From positions 1 through 17,276 of the forward strand of contig JAYQWG010000039.1 in NCBI GenBank assembly GCA_038150225.1: a DNA stretch of 17,276 nucleotides. The letters are read 5' to 3'. Positions 6,939 through 14,343 of this stretch are shown here, piece after piece. The position numbers were made by a program, and so were the translations under genes. The notes below the pieces were generated by a model. The model saw only the letters and a program-made list of their open reading frames with translations. It was not told the origin of the DNA and did no database searches. How positions within the stretch are numbered: the first letter of the stretch is position 1; every line of letters begins with the position of its first letter. The DNA comes from Lucifugimonas sp038150225. GTDB lineage: Bacteria; Chloroflexota; Dehalococcoidia; Lucifugimonadales; Lucifugimonadaceae.

Positions 6939-8026
6939 ACCAGCTCGAAATCCAGATTTAGTTCAGCCTTGATCGAATCGAACCATCGAATAACTTCCTG
7001 GTGGTACGGAATACCGTCGCGCTTACGGATTTCGATTTCTTCTGCTTCAGGAAGACCCGCGTAAACCACTCGATCATGACCAGGCGCAGGTTTGGTGTTC
7101 ATGAGACCACCTAGGAAGTCGTCCATGTCGTCCTTGAACTTTTCTGGGTCAGTAAATCCGTCGATCTTTATCGCCTGAACGTAGTGTCCCATGATCGTTC
7201 GCGGCTTCATTGGTAGCAGAAATCCGGCACCCATTCCTGAAAGAATCGTCGACATGATTTCTGAGGCGGCGGCGAATCCATAGCCCTTATGCGAACCCTG
7301 TTCTCGTGTTCCTCCGAACGGCAAGATCATGAAATCGTCTGGAAGCGGCGTTTCTTCCATGATTGGAGCACCATCGGAACCGGCAACCCATGCAGGATCC
7401 ATTGGTGCACCAATTCGCTGTGCCAAACGTAATTTGTTGCCTGCAACCTGAGTTGTCGCAACATCAAACACAAACGGCGCTTCGTTTCGAGCCGGTGCCG
7501 CCCATGCCCATGGGTTCGTCGCGAACTTAACTTCTCCCGCGTGGGTCGGAACCATGGAAAGCGGGTTACCAGCTGTCGTGGTGATGCCGATCATGTCGTG
7601 TTCGAGCGGCATCATTGAGTGGTATGCCAACATTCCGATGTGTCGCGAGTTGTGGACCGTTACCGCACCCATGCCGTGCTTTTCAGCCTTCTCGATAGCC
7701 ATTTCCATGGCCTTCGGAAGGACATGCAGACCGAGACCCTCGTCACCGTCGATATTTGCAGTGACGTCGGTTTCTCGAGTTACTCGCAAGTTTGGAGTCG
7801 GGTTAATCTCTTGATCCCCGTACATTTGCACGTAGACCCGAAGCTGGTTGGATACACCATGCGACTCACAACCTCGTAGGTCGGAGGTCATGAGTACATC
7901 AGCTGAAAGTGCAGCGTCTTCTGGAGACTGACCACACTTCTCGAAAATGATTCGAGTCGCTTCTCGCATCTTCTCGTGCTGTACGTAAACACGATCTTTT
8001 TCCGGTACTAAAAAGCGTTCGAGCAT
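6935..8026 (-). CDS. malate/L-lactate dehydrogenase family oxidoreductase (Ldh2, COG2055)
   Basis: NAD(P)-dependent oxidoreductase of the Ldh2/YlbC/ComC type, which oxidises 2-hydroxy acids such as malate, lactate, ureidoglycolate or sulfolactate, or reduces the matching 2-oxo acids. It has 363 residues from ATG 8026. Family signatures: SDLRGCESHGVSN (48-60, with R51 and H56), VTVHNSRHIGM (123-132, H129 the likely catalytic His), TNPWAWAAPA, FVFDVATTQVAGNK, and the SHKGYG motif. ATG 8026 is chosen because MLERFLVPEKDRVYV is how I recall related proteins beginning. A TTG at 8044 would add six residues. Neither has a good Shine-Dalgarno, so the start is uncertain. An inverted repeat GCCGC/GCGGC (8051-8055 and 8063-8067) lies just upstream. 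It stops with TAG inside the convergent transporter's last codons. The substrate could be a sugar-derived hydroxy acid given the neighbourhood (inference). Confidence 0.88.
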   Translation of the reverse strand: MLERFLVPEKDRVYVQHEKMREATRIIFEKCGQSPEDAALSADVLMTSDLRGCESHGVSNQLRVYVQMYGDQEINPTPNLRVTRETDVTANIDGDEGLGLHVLPKAMEMAIEKAEKHGMGAVTVHNSRHIGMLAYHSMMPLEHDMIGITTTAGNPLSMVPTHAGEVKFATNPWAWAAPARNEAPFVFDVATTQVAGNKLRLAQRIGAPMDPAWVAGSDGAPIMEETPLPDDFMILPFGGTREQGSHKGYGFAAASEIMSTILSGMGAGFLLPMKPRTIMGHYVQAIKIDGFTDPEKFKDDMDDFLGGLMNTKPAPGHDRVVYAGLPEAEEIEIRKRDGIPYHQEVIRWFDSIKAELNLDFELV

Positions 8027-8130
8027 TCGGTGGTCCAGTCGCAACTAATTGCCGCTGAATTTGCGGCTTGATATTTCAGGTAAATCAGAATGAACCTGCT
8101 GTAAGTTCAAATCAATAGGTTGATGGAAAA

Positions 8131-8159
8131 CAAAAAGCCCTCGGCCATTACCGAGGGCT
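8131..8159 (-). terminator. intrinsic terminator of the peroxiredoxin gene
   Basis: A perfect 9-bp GC-rich stem (AGCCCTCGG at 8136-8144, CCGAGGGCT at 8151-8159) with a 6-nt loop. On the minus strand it is followed by TTTTGTTTT (8135-8127). It begins 26 bases past the peroxiredoxin stop and is a textbook rho-independent terminator. Confidence 0.9.
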
Positions 8160-8185
8160 ATTCGTGAGAGTTATTTGCTGAACAA

Positions 8186-8818
8186 CTACTTGTTTGGTTG
8201 CGGAGTAATTCTCAAGTACGGTCGAACAGCGTCGTATCCCTTCGGGAACAAGTTGTCCGCATCTTCGTCCGAAACTGCTGGCAGAACCACAACGTCATCA
8301 CCGTCCCGCCAATTGGCTGGAGTAGCCACCTTGTAGCCGTCAGTCAGCTGCAAGGAGTCGAGCACTCGCAGGATTTCAGCAAAGTTTCGACCTGTGGAAG
8401 CCGGGTAGGTCAATGTGAGTCGGAGCTTCTTATCTGGATCAATGATGAACACTGATCGTACGGTCATCTTGTTATCGGCGGTCTGAATCATGCTGTAGAG
8501 ATTCGCAACCTTCTGGTCCGCGTCGGCAAGAATCGGGAAGTTGAGCTTTACGTTTTGCGTGTCCTCAATGTCCTTGACCCAACCATCGTGGGAAGCAAGT
8601 TCATCCACACTCAGTCCAATGACTTTGGTGTTTCGCTTGTCGAATTCACCTTTTAATCCAGCGACCGCGCCGAGCTCGGTGGTGCAAACCGGCGTGTAAT
8701 CAGCCGGATGAGAAAAGAGGATGCCCCAGCTGTCGCCAAGGTAGTCGTAAAGATCGATGGAGCCGTCAGTGGATGCCTGACTAAAATTTGGAACGGTATC
8801 TCCAAGCAAAAGAGCCAT
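8186..8818 (-). CDS. 1-Cys-type (Prx6-like) peroxiredoxin
   Basis: Thiol peroxidase reducing hydrogen peroxide, organic hydroperoxides or peroxynitrite in the cytosol. The 210 residues match the Prx6 subfamily, which carries the long C-terminal extension. The peroxidatic Cys45 sits in HPADYTPVCTTELG (37-50). Then come KVIGLSVDELASHDGWVKDIEDT, FPILAD, the SVFIIDPDKKLRLTLTYPASTGRN segment and the Prx6-type tail VATPANWRDGDDVVVLP. No other Cys is visible in the protein, fitting a 1-Cys mechanism that needs an external reductant. ATG 8818 is well placed behind AAGGAA (8828-8823). The stop is TAG, followed by a strong terminator. It lies 133 bases downstream of typA on the same strand; the gap could hold its own promoter. 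Confidence 0.95.
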   Translation of the reverse strand: MALLLGDTVPNFSQASTDGSIDLYDYLGDSWGILFSHPADYTPVCTTELGAVAGLKGEFDKRNTKVIGLSVDELASHDGWVKDIEDTQNVKLNFPILADADQKVANLYSMIQTADNKMTVRSVFIIDPDKKLRLTLTYPASTGRNFAEILRVLDSLQLTDGYKVATPANWRDGDDVVVLPAVSDEDADNLFPKGYDAVRPYLRITPQPNK

Positions 8819-8951
8819 GGGTCATTTCCTTATTTGATCTTGGTAAACGCCCGTTAATCCGTGCGAGTCCTAATACTAATGGTTCAGGTGAAGATTTTTG
8901 CGGCAGAAAAAATTGGAGAGGTGCTAACGTCGGCGCGAGTTGGCGTGGAGT

Positions 8952-10793
8952 CTACGCCTCGACAGCGTGCTTCTTGGCTCCCTTGATGCGCCCACGTTCG
9001 TGCTGGCTCAAAATCATCTTTCGAACACGAATGCTGGTCGGGGTGACCTCAAGGCACTCATCGTCCATGATGAACTCAAGCGCCTGCTCAAGCGAAAGCT
9101 TTTTGTGCGCATCAAGGTGCTGCGTGTGATCTGATCCGGCGGCCCGCATGTTCGTTGCCTTCTTGGCTTTGACCGGGTTTACATCCATGTCTTGCGGCCT
9201 AGGGTTTTCGCCAATGATCATGCCCTCGTAGACCTCGGTGCCGGGAGCAATAAACAGGTGCCCGCGTTCCTGGATGTTGAGCAGCGAGTAGGTGGTCGCA
9301 GCACCGCGCCGATCAGCGATCAAGCTTCCAGTTGGACGCGATCGCATTTCACCGTGCCATCGCTCATAACCTTCAAATACGTGGTGCGCCAATCCTGCAC
9401 CTCGTGTCTCTACAACGAACTCGTTATGGAAGCCAATGAGTCCACGAGCTGGAATGACGAAGTCCATTCGAACTCGACCTTGTCCGTGGTTGACCATGTT
9501 GGTCATCTTGCCTTTTCGGTGAGCAAGCATTTGGGTCACTGCACCGAGGTGCTCGTCGTCAATATCGACAGCGAGCCTCTCCATCGGCTCGTGAAGTTTG
9601 CCGTCAACCATTTTGGTAACTACTTCAGGCTTGCCGACAGTTAGTTCGTAACCCTCACGCCGCATCGTTTCGACCAGTACGGCGAGCTGAAGTTCGCCTC
9701 TCCCCTGGAATATCCACGAGTCAGGGCGTTCCGAAGGAAGGATTTTGATCGAAACGTTTCCGATTAACTCTCGGTCGAGTCGGTCTTTCACCATTCGGGC
9801 AGTGAGCTTGTCGCCCTCCTGTCCGGTGAGTGGTGACGTATTTATCCCGATGGTTGCCGAAAGGCTTGGTTCATCAATTCGAATAACAGGGAGTGGGCGG
9901 GCGTCTTCTTCATCGGCGAGAGTTTCACCAATCGTTACATCCGGCATTCCTGCGACAGCAATTACTTCGCCCGTACCTGCCTCATCAGCAGGCACACGTT
10001 CGAGTCCTTCAGTCACATACAGTTCAGTGATCCTTGCGCGGTCAATTGAACCGTCTACACGGCAGTGAGAAATGAACTGGTCTTTCTTGATCGTTCCCTG
10101 GTGAACTCTGCATATGGCGAGTCGTCCTACGTAAGGCGAAGCGTCGAGGTTGGTGACGTGCGCCTGGAGCGGATGTTCGTCGTCGTACTCAGGTGATGGG
10201 ATGTGACCGAGCAGAAGTTCGAAAAGAGGCTTTAGATCCGTTCCTGGCTGGTCGAGATCCATCGTTGCAACGCCATCGCGAGCGTTGGTGTAAATAATCG
10301 GGAAGTCGATCTGGTCTTCGTTCGCATCGAGGTCGATGAAAAGCTCGTAAACCTCGTCGACTACTTCTGCAATTCGTGCGTCTGGTCGGTCGATCTTGTT
10401 GATCACAAGAATCACCGAGAGGTTTGCTTCAAGCGCTTTCTTCAGCACGAACCGAGTCTGGGGAAGCGGACCTTCACTTGAGTCGACGAGCAAAAGAACA
10501 CCGTCGACCATTGCCAGTCCGCGTTCTACTTCTCCACCGAAGTCGGCGTGACCCGGAGTGTCGATGATGTTGATCTTAGTGTCGCCCCAACGAACAGCTG
10601 TGTTCTTGGCAAGGATCGTGATGCCCTTCTCTTTTTCAAGATCCATCGAGTCCATTACGCGTTCTTCGAGTTCCTTATGAGACTCGACAGAACCGGACTG
10701 TTTGAGCATTGCGTCGACCAATGTGGTCTTGCCGTGATCGACGTGAGCGATGATCGCGACGTTACGCAAATCGTTACGAGAAGTTTGTGTCAT
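8952..10793 (-). CDS. typA: ribosome-associated translational GTPase TypA/BipA
   Basis: Translation-factor GTPase of the TypA/BipA family, which binds 70S ribosomes and acts in ribosome assembly and stress adaptation. It has 613 residues from ATG 10793. GTPase motifs: AHVDHGKTT (16-24), GITI (57-60), DTPGHADF (78-85), NKID (132-135). These are followed by the EF-Tu-like beta-barrel domain, the EF-G III/V-like domains (GRGELQLAVLVETMRREGYE; GLIGFHNEF) and the TypA-specific C-terminal domain (NMRAAGSDHTQHLDAHKKLSLEQALEFI). A GTG at 10805 in the same frame adds four residues, but the ATG directly before TQTSRNDLRNVAIIAHVDHG is preferred. The Shine-Dalgarno is weak. The stop is TAG. It is a housekeeping gene with no functional tie to the neighbours. 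Confidence 0.97.
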   Translation of the reverse strand: MTQTSRNDLRNVAIIAHVDHGKTTLVDAMLKQSGSVESHKELEERVMDSMDLEKEKGITILAKNTAVRWGDTKINIIDTPGHADFGGEVERGLAMVDGVLLLVDSSEGPLPQTRFVLKKALEANLSVILVINKIDRPDARIAEVVDEVYELFIDLDANEDQIDFPIIYTNARDGVATMDLDQPGTDLKPLFELLLGHIPSPEYDDEHPLQAHVTNLDASPYVGRLAICRVHQGTIKKDQFISHCRVDGSIDRARITELYVTEGLERVPADEAGTGEVIAVAGMPDVTIGETLADEEDARPLPVIRIDEPSLSATIGINTSPLTGQEGDKLTARMVKDRLDRELIGNVSIKILPSERPDSWIFQGRGELQLAVLVETMRREGYELTVGKPEVVTKMVDGKLHEPMERLAVDIDDEHLGAVTQMLAHRKGKMTNMVNHGQGRVRMDFVIPARGLIGFHNEFVVETRGAGLAHHVFEGYERWHGEMRSRPTGSLIADRRGAATTYSLLNIQERGHLFIAPGTEVYEGMIIGENPRPQDMDVNPVKAKKATNMRAAGSDHTQHLDAHKKLSLEQALEFIMDDECLEVTPTSIRVRKMILSQHERGRIKGAKKHAVEA

Positions 10794-10919
10794 CAGGGTT
10801 TTCACTCGTCGCAGCGATAAACGTCTGCGCGGCGGTGTCTTCGTTTGGCGACTACTGGAAGTTAGTGACTATCTTTCGAGAATAACATCCAAATACGAAT
10901 TCGACAGTAAACCTTTGGT

Positions 10920-11219
10920 TTATTTATTCGATTCGTTGCACCTATCCTGAATTTCGTAGGCAGCCTTCTCAAACGGGTGTGATCGACCTCCGCCGTATTT
11001 GATCGACAAAAGTAAATAAACGATCAACCACGGGACCACCAGCCACGTGATCTGATCTCGCCAGTGCTTCGCTTCGTGCTGCTGAATGCACTCGTCATCC
11101 CAAACATGCGGTTCGTAAAACACCAGTGGCCAGACAGTCGTGGCATATACCCGGCTTGGAAATGGCGGTGGAATTTTTGGAACACGTGTTTCGATTCGCC
11201 AGCCGCGTATTCGTACCAT
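10920..11219 (-). CDS. small HExxH membrane-associated protein, metallopeptidase-like
   Basis: A 99-residue protein with the zinc-peptidase-like motif HEAKH (48-52; H48, E49, H52), a hydrophobic segment TWLVVPWLIVYLLLSIKY (58-75) and a downstream HPFEKAAYE (81-89) whose Glu could be a third ligand. This order (HExxH, membrane helix, PFExxAY) resembles short DUF-type proteins that look like trimmed M48/M56 peptidases. I know the pattern but not a named family or proven activity. The start at ATG 11219 is strongly supported by GGAGG (11230-11226) six bases upstream. The stop is TAA. It is divergent from the ThuA operon and upstream of typA on the same strand, with 126 bases between. Catalytic activity is uncertain at this small size. 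Confidence 0.7.
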   Translation of the reverse strand: MVRIRGWRIETRVPKIPPPFPSRVYATTVWPLVFYEPHVWDDECIQQHEAKHWRDQITWLVVPWLIVYLLLSIKYGGGRSHPFEKAAYEIQDRCNESNK

Positions 11220-11324
11220 TTCTAACCTCCGGTTTCGAATCTCCTACGATCAACACAGAAAAAGTCGGGCTCTCGGCGTATTATCTGCGAACTCACCAAA
11301 CAGATTCTCGTTACGGAGCGAATA

Positions 11325-11978
11325 ATGACCGACGCGGTACTTCTCGGCGGAGACCGATATCACGATGTAAACGATGCTATCCAGGGCATTGGACCAATCC
11401 TTGAGGCAGCAGGACTCACACCTCACTACACCGACGATTTTGCGTCGATTGATTCCGATCTGATCGCTGGTAAAAAATTGCTGGTTTTCCTACGGGACGG
11501 TATGGAATGGCCAAATGGTCACGACGCCGACCCAGAGCGCTGGATGCAACCCCACCAGGAAGAAGCCATCGAAAACTTCGTGCTGGAAGGCGGCTCATTC
11601 CTGTTCATGCACAACTCTGCATGGAACTACCCATGGGATGGTCCTTACCGCCGCACCATGGCTGCCTACTATCAGGGACACCCACCGTTTCAGTGGTTTG
11701 AAGTAGCAATTACCGACAAAAATCACCCCATTACCCAGGGTGTTGATGATTACGAGATCGAGGACGAACAGCATTTCATCTGGTTCGACAATGATCGAGT
11801 AGACCTTTTCTCAGTAAGTCGAGGGAAAGACGGCAAACAGTCGGCATCCGGTTTCTCGCATGAGTACGGACAAGGGCGGGTCGCCTACCTGGCTAACGGT
11901 CATAGATTGAGCGTGTTGCAGCAACCGCCAGTCCAAAAGCTAATCACCAACGCGGTCGACTGGCTGCTCAGGAAGTAA
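11325..11978 (+). CDS. ThuA-like domain protein (trehalose utilisation family)
   Basis: ThuA-fold protein, related to class I glutamine amidotransferase folds. Family members occur in carbohydrate-use operons and include ThuA of rhizobial trehalose use, where a 3-keto-sugar role has been proposed. It has 217 residues, typical length. Visible signatures: an N-terminal nucleotide-like strand AVLLGGDRYHD, a central VLEGGSFLFMHNSAWNYP (86-103), ITQGVDDYEIEDEQHFIWF, and the C-terminal GQGRVAYLANGHR before a closing helix ending DWLLRK. There is no catalytic Cys at the amidotransferase position in the segment MHNSAW, as usual for ThuA. ATG 11325 has GGAG (11315-11318) seven bases upstream. It is the first gene of a five-gene operon, with 16 bases to the next. 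Confidence 0.85.
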   Translation: MTDAVLLGGDRYHDVNDAIQGIGPILEAAGLTPHYTDDFASIDSDLIAGKKLLVFLRDGMEWPNGHDADPERWMQPHQEEAIENFVLEGGSFLFMHNSAWNYPWDGPYRRTMAAYYQGHPPFQWFEVAITDKNHPITQGVDDYEIEDEQHFIWFDNDRVDLFSVSRGKDGKQSASGFSHEYGQGRVAYLANGHRLSVLQQPPVQKLITNAVDWLLRK

Positions 11979-11994
11979 GCATCGGAGGAAGTAA

Positions 11995-12882
11995 ATGTCT
12001 GTTGAAGTACGTGACGATCGGTTCTCCGCGGTCATTGGTCCGGCGGCAGAGTTAGAGCAGGTGGCGACCGGGTTCATTTTCACTGAAGGTGCAATGTGGG
12101 ACGCTAGTTCGAAAGAACTCATTTTCAGTGACATGCCGGGCGATATCGTCCGCAAGTGGTCAGAAAAAGACGGCGTTACAACCTTCCGCCAACCTAGCAA
12201 CAAGCAGAACGGTCACTACTTCGATCTGGAAGGTCGGCTGATTTCTTGCGAGCACGCTTCGAGCACTCTCACCCGCGAAGAAAAAGATGGGACGATCACA
12301 GTTCTCGCATCGCACTACAACGGTCAGGAACTGAACAGCCCCAACGACGTAATCGTGAAATCTGACGGATCGATTTATTTCTCCGACCCGACTTACGGAC
12401 GTATGGATGTGTTTGGTCTTCTACGCGATCAGGACATGGATTTCCAGGGCGTGTATCGCCTTGATCCAGAGTCGGGTGAATTGACCTTGCTGGCTTCTGA
12501 CTTTGACCAACCCAACGGTCTCACTTTTTCGCTCGACGAAAGCAAGCTCTACATCAACGACACTGACAAAGGCCACGTCCGAGAGTTCGATGTTCAGGCC
12601 GATGGAACTATCACTGGTGGCGATGTTTGGGCGATCCCGGAAGGTGAAGGAGAAGGCGCTTGCGACGGCATGAAGATCGATAGTGCCGGAAACTTGTTCA
12701 CAGCAGGACCTGGTGGCGTGCATGTTTACGCTTCAGACGGAACCAATCTTGGTGTTATTCGTGTCCCGGAGGTTGTCGCCAACTTCACTTGGGGTGATGA
12801 CGACCTCAAAACTTTTTACATGACCGCTTCAACTTCGCTCTACAGGATTCGGGTGAACATTCCGGGTCGCAGCATTTCTTAG
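11995..12882 (+). CDS. SMP-30/gluconolactonase family sugar lactonase
   Basis: Six-bladed beta-propeller hydrolase of the SMP-30/gluconolaconase/LRE group that opens sugar lactones to aldonic acids using one divalent metal. It has 295 residues, full length. Metal ligands by family alignment: E31 (FTEGAMW), N174 (DQPNGLTFS) and D224 (ACDGMKIDSAGN). The substrate-side NSPNDVIV (114-121) and YFSDPTYG (128-135) are also present. A strong GGAGG at 11982-11986 precedes ATG 11995. It is second in the operon, between ThuA and the ABM protein. With the SDR at the operon end it could turn a sugar via its lactone into an aldonate, the substrate class of the enolase-superfamily enzymes at 2429 and 16018 (inference). 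The stop TAG is immediately followed by the next gene's ribosome binding site. Confidence 0.92.
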   Translation: MSVEVRDDRFSAVIGPAAELEQVATGFIFTEGAMWDASSKELIFSDMPGDIVRKWSEKDGVTTFRQPSNKQNGHYFDLEGRLISCEHASSTLTREEKDGTITVLASHYNGQELNSPNDVIVKSDGSIYFSDPTYGRMDVFGLLRDQDMDFQGVYRLDPESGELTLLASDFDQPNGLTFSLDESKLYINDTDKGHVREFDVQADGTITGGDVWAIPEGEGEGACDGMKIDSAGNLFTAGPGGVHVYASDGTNLGVIRVPEVVANFTWGDDDLKTFYMTASTSLYRIRVNIPGRSIS

Positions 12883-12892
12883 GAGATATTTC

Positions 12893-13198
12893 ATGATCAC
12901 CCTCCACGTTTACCTGACACCAAAAGCAGGCAAAGGCGAAGAACTCAAAGCAGCAATTGTCGATCCGTGGATCAACACGATGGCAGAGCAACCCGGATTC
13001 GTTCAGGCAGCAATGCTTACTCCATTCGGAGACGATAACTCGGAAGACATTGAGGTCGTTTCGTACTGGGAATCGGAAGAACTTCGACTTGAGTGGGTAG
13101 CACGACCTATCCACGATGAAGTTTTCCAATCGATCATGGATCTGGCTGCGAATATTTCACCAACCGTGAAAACGGTCAGTCATACCTGGAACGTTTAG
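12893..13198 (+). CDS. antibiotic biosynthesis monooxygenase (ABM)-domain protein
   Basis: A 101-residue ferredoxin-like-fold protein of the ABM/dimeric alpha-beta barrel family: the N-terminal strand ITLHVYLTPKAGKGEELKAA is followed by WINTMAEQPGFVQAAML, then VVSYWESEELRLEWV and SIMDLAANISPTVKTVSHTWNV. Members include quinol monooxygenases (YgiN), heme-degrading enzymes and catalytically silent subunits, so its chemistry is open. It lacks an obvious heme-ligand signature. ATG 12893 lies behind AGGAGA (12881-12886), which overlaps the preceding stop, giving tight coupling. The stop is TAG. It may act on or protect an intermediate made by the adjacent flavin oxidase (inference). Confidence 0.8.
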   Translation: MITLHVYLTPKAGKGEELKAAIVDPWINTMAEQPGFVQAAMLTPFGDDNSEDIEVVSYWESEELRLEWVARPIHDEVFQSIMDLAANISPTVKTVSHTWNV

Positions 13199-13215
13199 CC
13201 GAGAGCAGGTATCCG

Positions 13216-14343
13216 ATGGCAAAGCCTCGCGTTGTAGTCCTCGGTCTAGGAGCACATGGCAGTTCGACTGCTTACAGGCTTGCTTTGCGCGGGGTTGATG
13301 TAATTGGCGTTGACCAGTTTCATCCACCGCACTCGATGGGTTCTTCGCATGGTCCGTCCCGAATCTTACGGATGGCTTACAAAGAAGGACCCAATTATGT
13401 CCCTTTGCTAAGGCGCTCATTCGAACTGTGGCATCAATTGAACCGGGATTTCACAGAGCCATCTTTCGATGTGACGGGTGGACTCTTTATGGGTCCTCCA
13501 ACGGGTCGAGCAATGACCGGCATGAAATTTGCCAGCAAAGCAGAAGATGTTGAATTCCACTCCCTCACGCCTGAGGAAGTCCGCAAGAAATACCCGTCTT
13601 TCCTGATTCCCGACGGATGGGAAGCTATCTGGGATCCAAACTCAGGTGCGATATTTCCTGAGGTTGCGGTTGGTGCTCAACTCATTTTGGCGGAGCGTGC
13701 AGGTGCCGATCTCCGTTACAACATGGAAGTGACCGGGTGGGAAGCCAGCGAGTCGGGAGTGACTGTAAACACTTCGCAAGGCTCGATAGAGGCGGATCGT
13801 CTGATCATCACCGCTGGTGTTTGGGCTCCGGGGTTACTTGGTGACGCGGAAATACCGTTCGAGATTGAACGAGTTTCACTCTGGATGCTTGAGCCAAAAG
13901 CAAACCACACGTTCTTCAGGGCAGGAAATTTCCCGAATGCTTCATTTGAAATCGAAGAAAAGTTCCCGCTCTACATGCAAGCGGACTACGGAACTGGCGT
14001 AAAGATTGCGCTGGATCACCACGGAACTCCTACCACTCCTGAAACGGTTAATCGCGAGACAACGAAGGAAGACCACGACAAGATTTTCGAACACATCAGG
14101 CGGTTCATTCCTGACCTTGATGGCAAGGTTCTCAACAGCGCGGTTTGTATGTACACGAACACGCCTGACCTGAATTTCGTGGTCGATTTTCACCCCGGCG
14201 AACCGAACGTAATCATTGGAAGTGCGTGTTCGGGACACGGATTCAAATTCGCTCCGGTAATAGGCGAAATCCTTGCCGATCTCGCGCTCGATGGTCGCTC
14301 GAAATACGACCTGGAAATGTTCAGCGCAACCCGATTCAACTAA
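13216..14343 (+). CDS. FAD-dependent oxidase, monomeric sarcosine oxidase / N-methyltryptophan oxidase type
   Basis: Flavoprotein amine oxidase of the DAO/MSOX family, oxidising secondary N-methyl amino acids to the amine, aldehyde and H2O2. It has 375 residues, close to MSOX and MTOX. N-terminal Rossmann motif VVVLGLGAHGSSTAYRLA (6-23), acidic D33 for ribose, and the SHGPSRILRMAYKEG stretch (44-58) with H45 and R49 as in MSOX. K263 (GVKIALDHHG) matches the oxygen-activating Lys. C311 in AVCMYTNTPD matches the Cys that holds FAD covalently, and SGHGFKFAPVIGE (339-351, K344) matches the substrate carboxylate site. ATG 13216 follows AGAGCAGG. The TAA stop shares its last A with the ATG of the SDR, so translation is probably coupled. 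Peroxide from this enzyme could be removed by a peroxiredoxin such as the one at 8186 (inference). Exact substrate unknown. Confidence 0.92.
   Translation: MAKPRVVVLGLGAHGSSTAYRLALRGVDVIGVDQFHPPHSMGSSHGPSRILRMAYKEGPNYVPLLRRSFELWHQLNRDFTEPSFDVTGGLFMGPPTGRAMTGMKFASKAEDVEFHSLTPEEVRKKYPSFLIPDGWEAIWDPNSGAIFPEVAVGAQLILAERAGADLRYNMEVTGWEASESGVTVNTSQGSIEADRLIITAGVWAPGLLGDAEIPFEIERVSLWMLEPKANHTFFRAGNFPNASFEIEEKFPLYMQADYGTGVKIALDHHGTPTTPETVNRETTKEDHDKIFEHIRRFIPDLDGKVLNSAVCMYTNTPDLNFVVDFHPGEPNVIIGSACSGHGFKFAPVIGEILADLALDGRSKYDLEMFSATRFN

Noticed and set aside
7554..7879. Overlapping plus-strand open frames inside the Ldh2 gene
   Set aside because: They are antisense to a well-supported dehydrogenase and show no domain.
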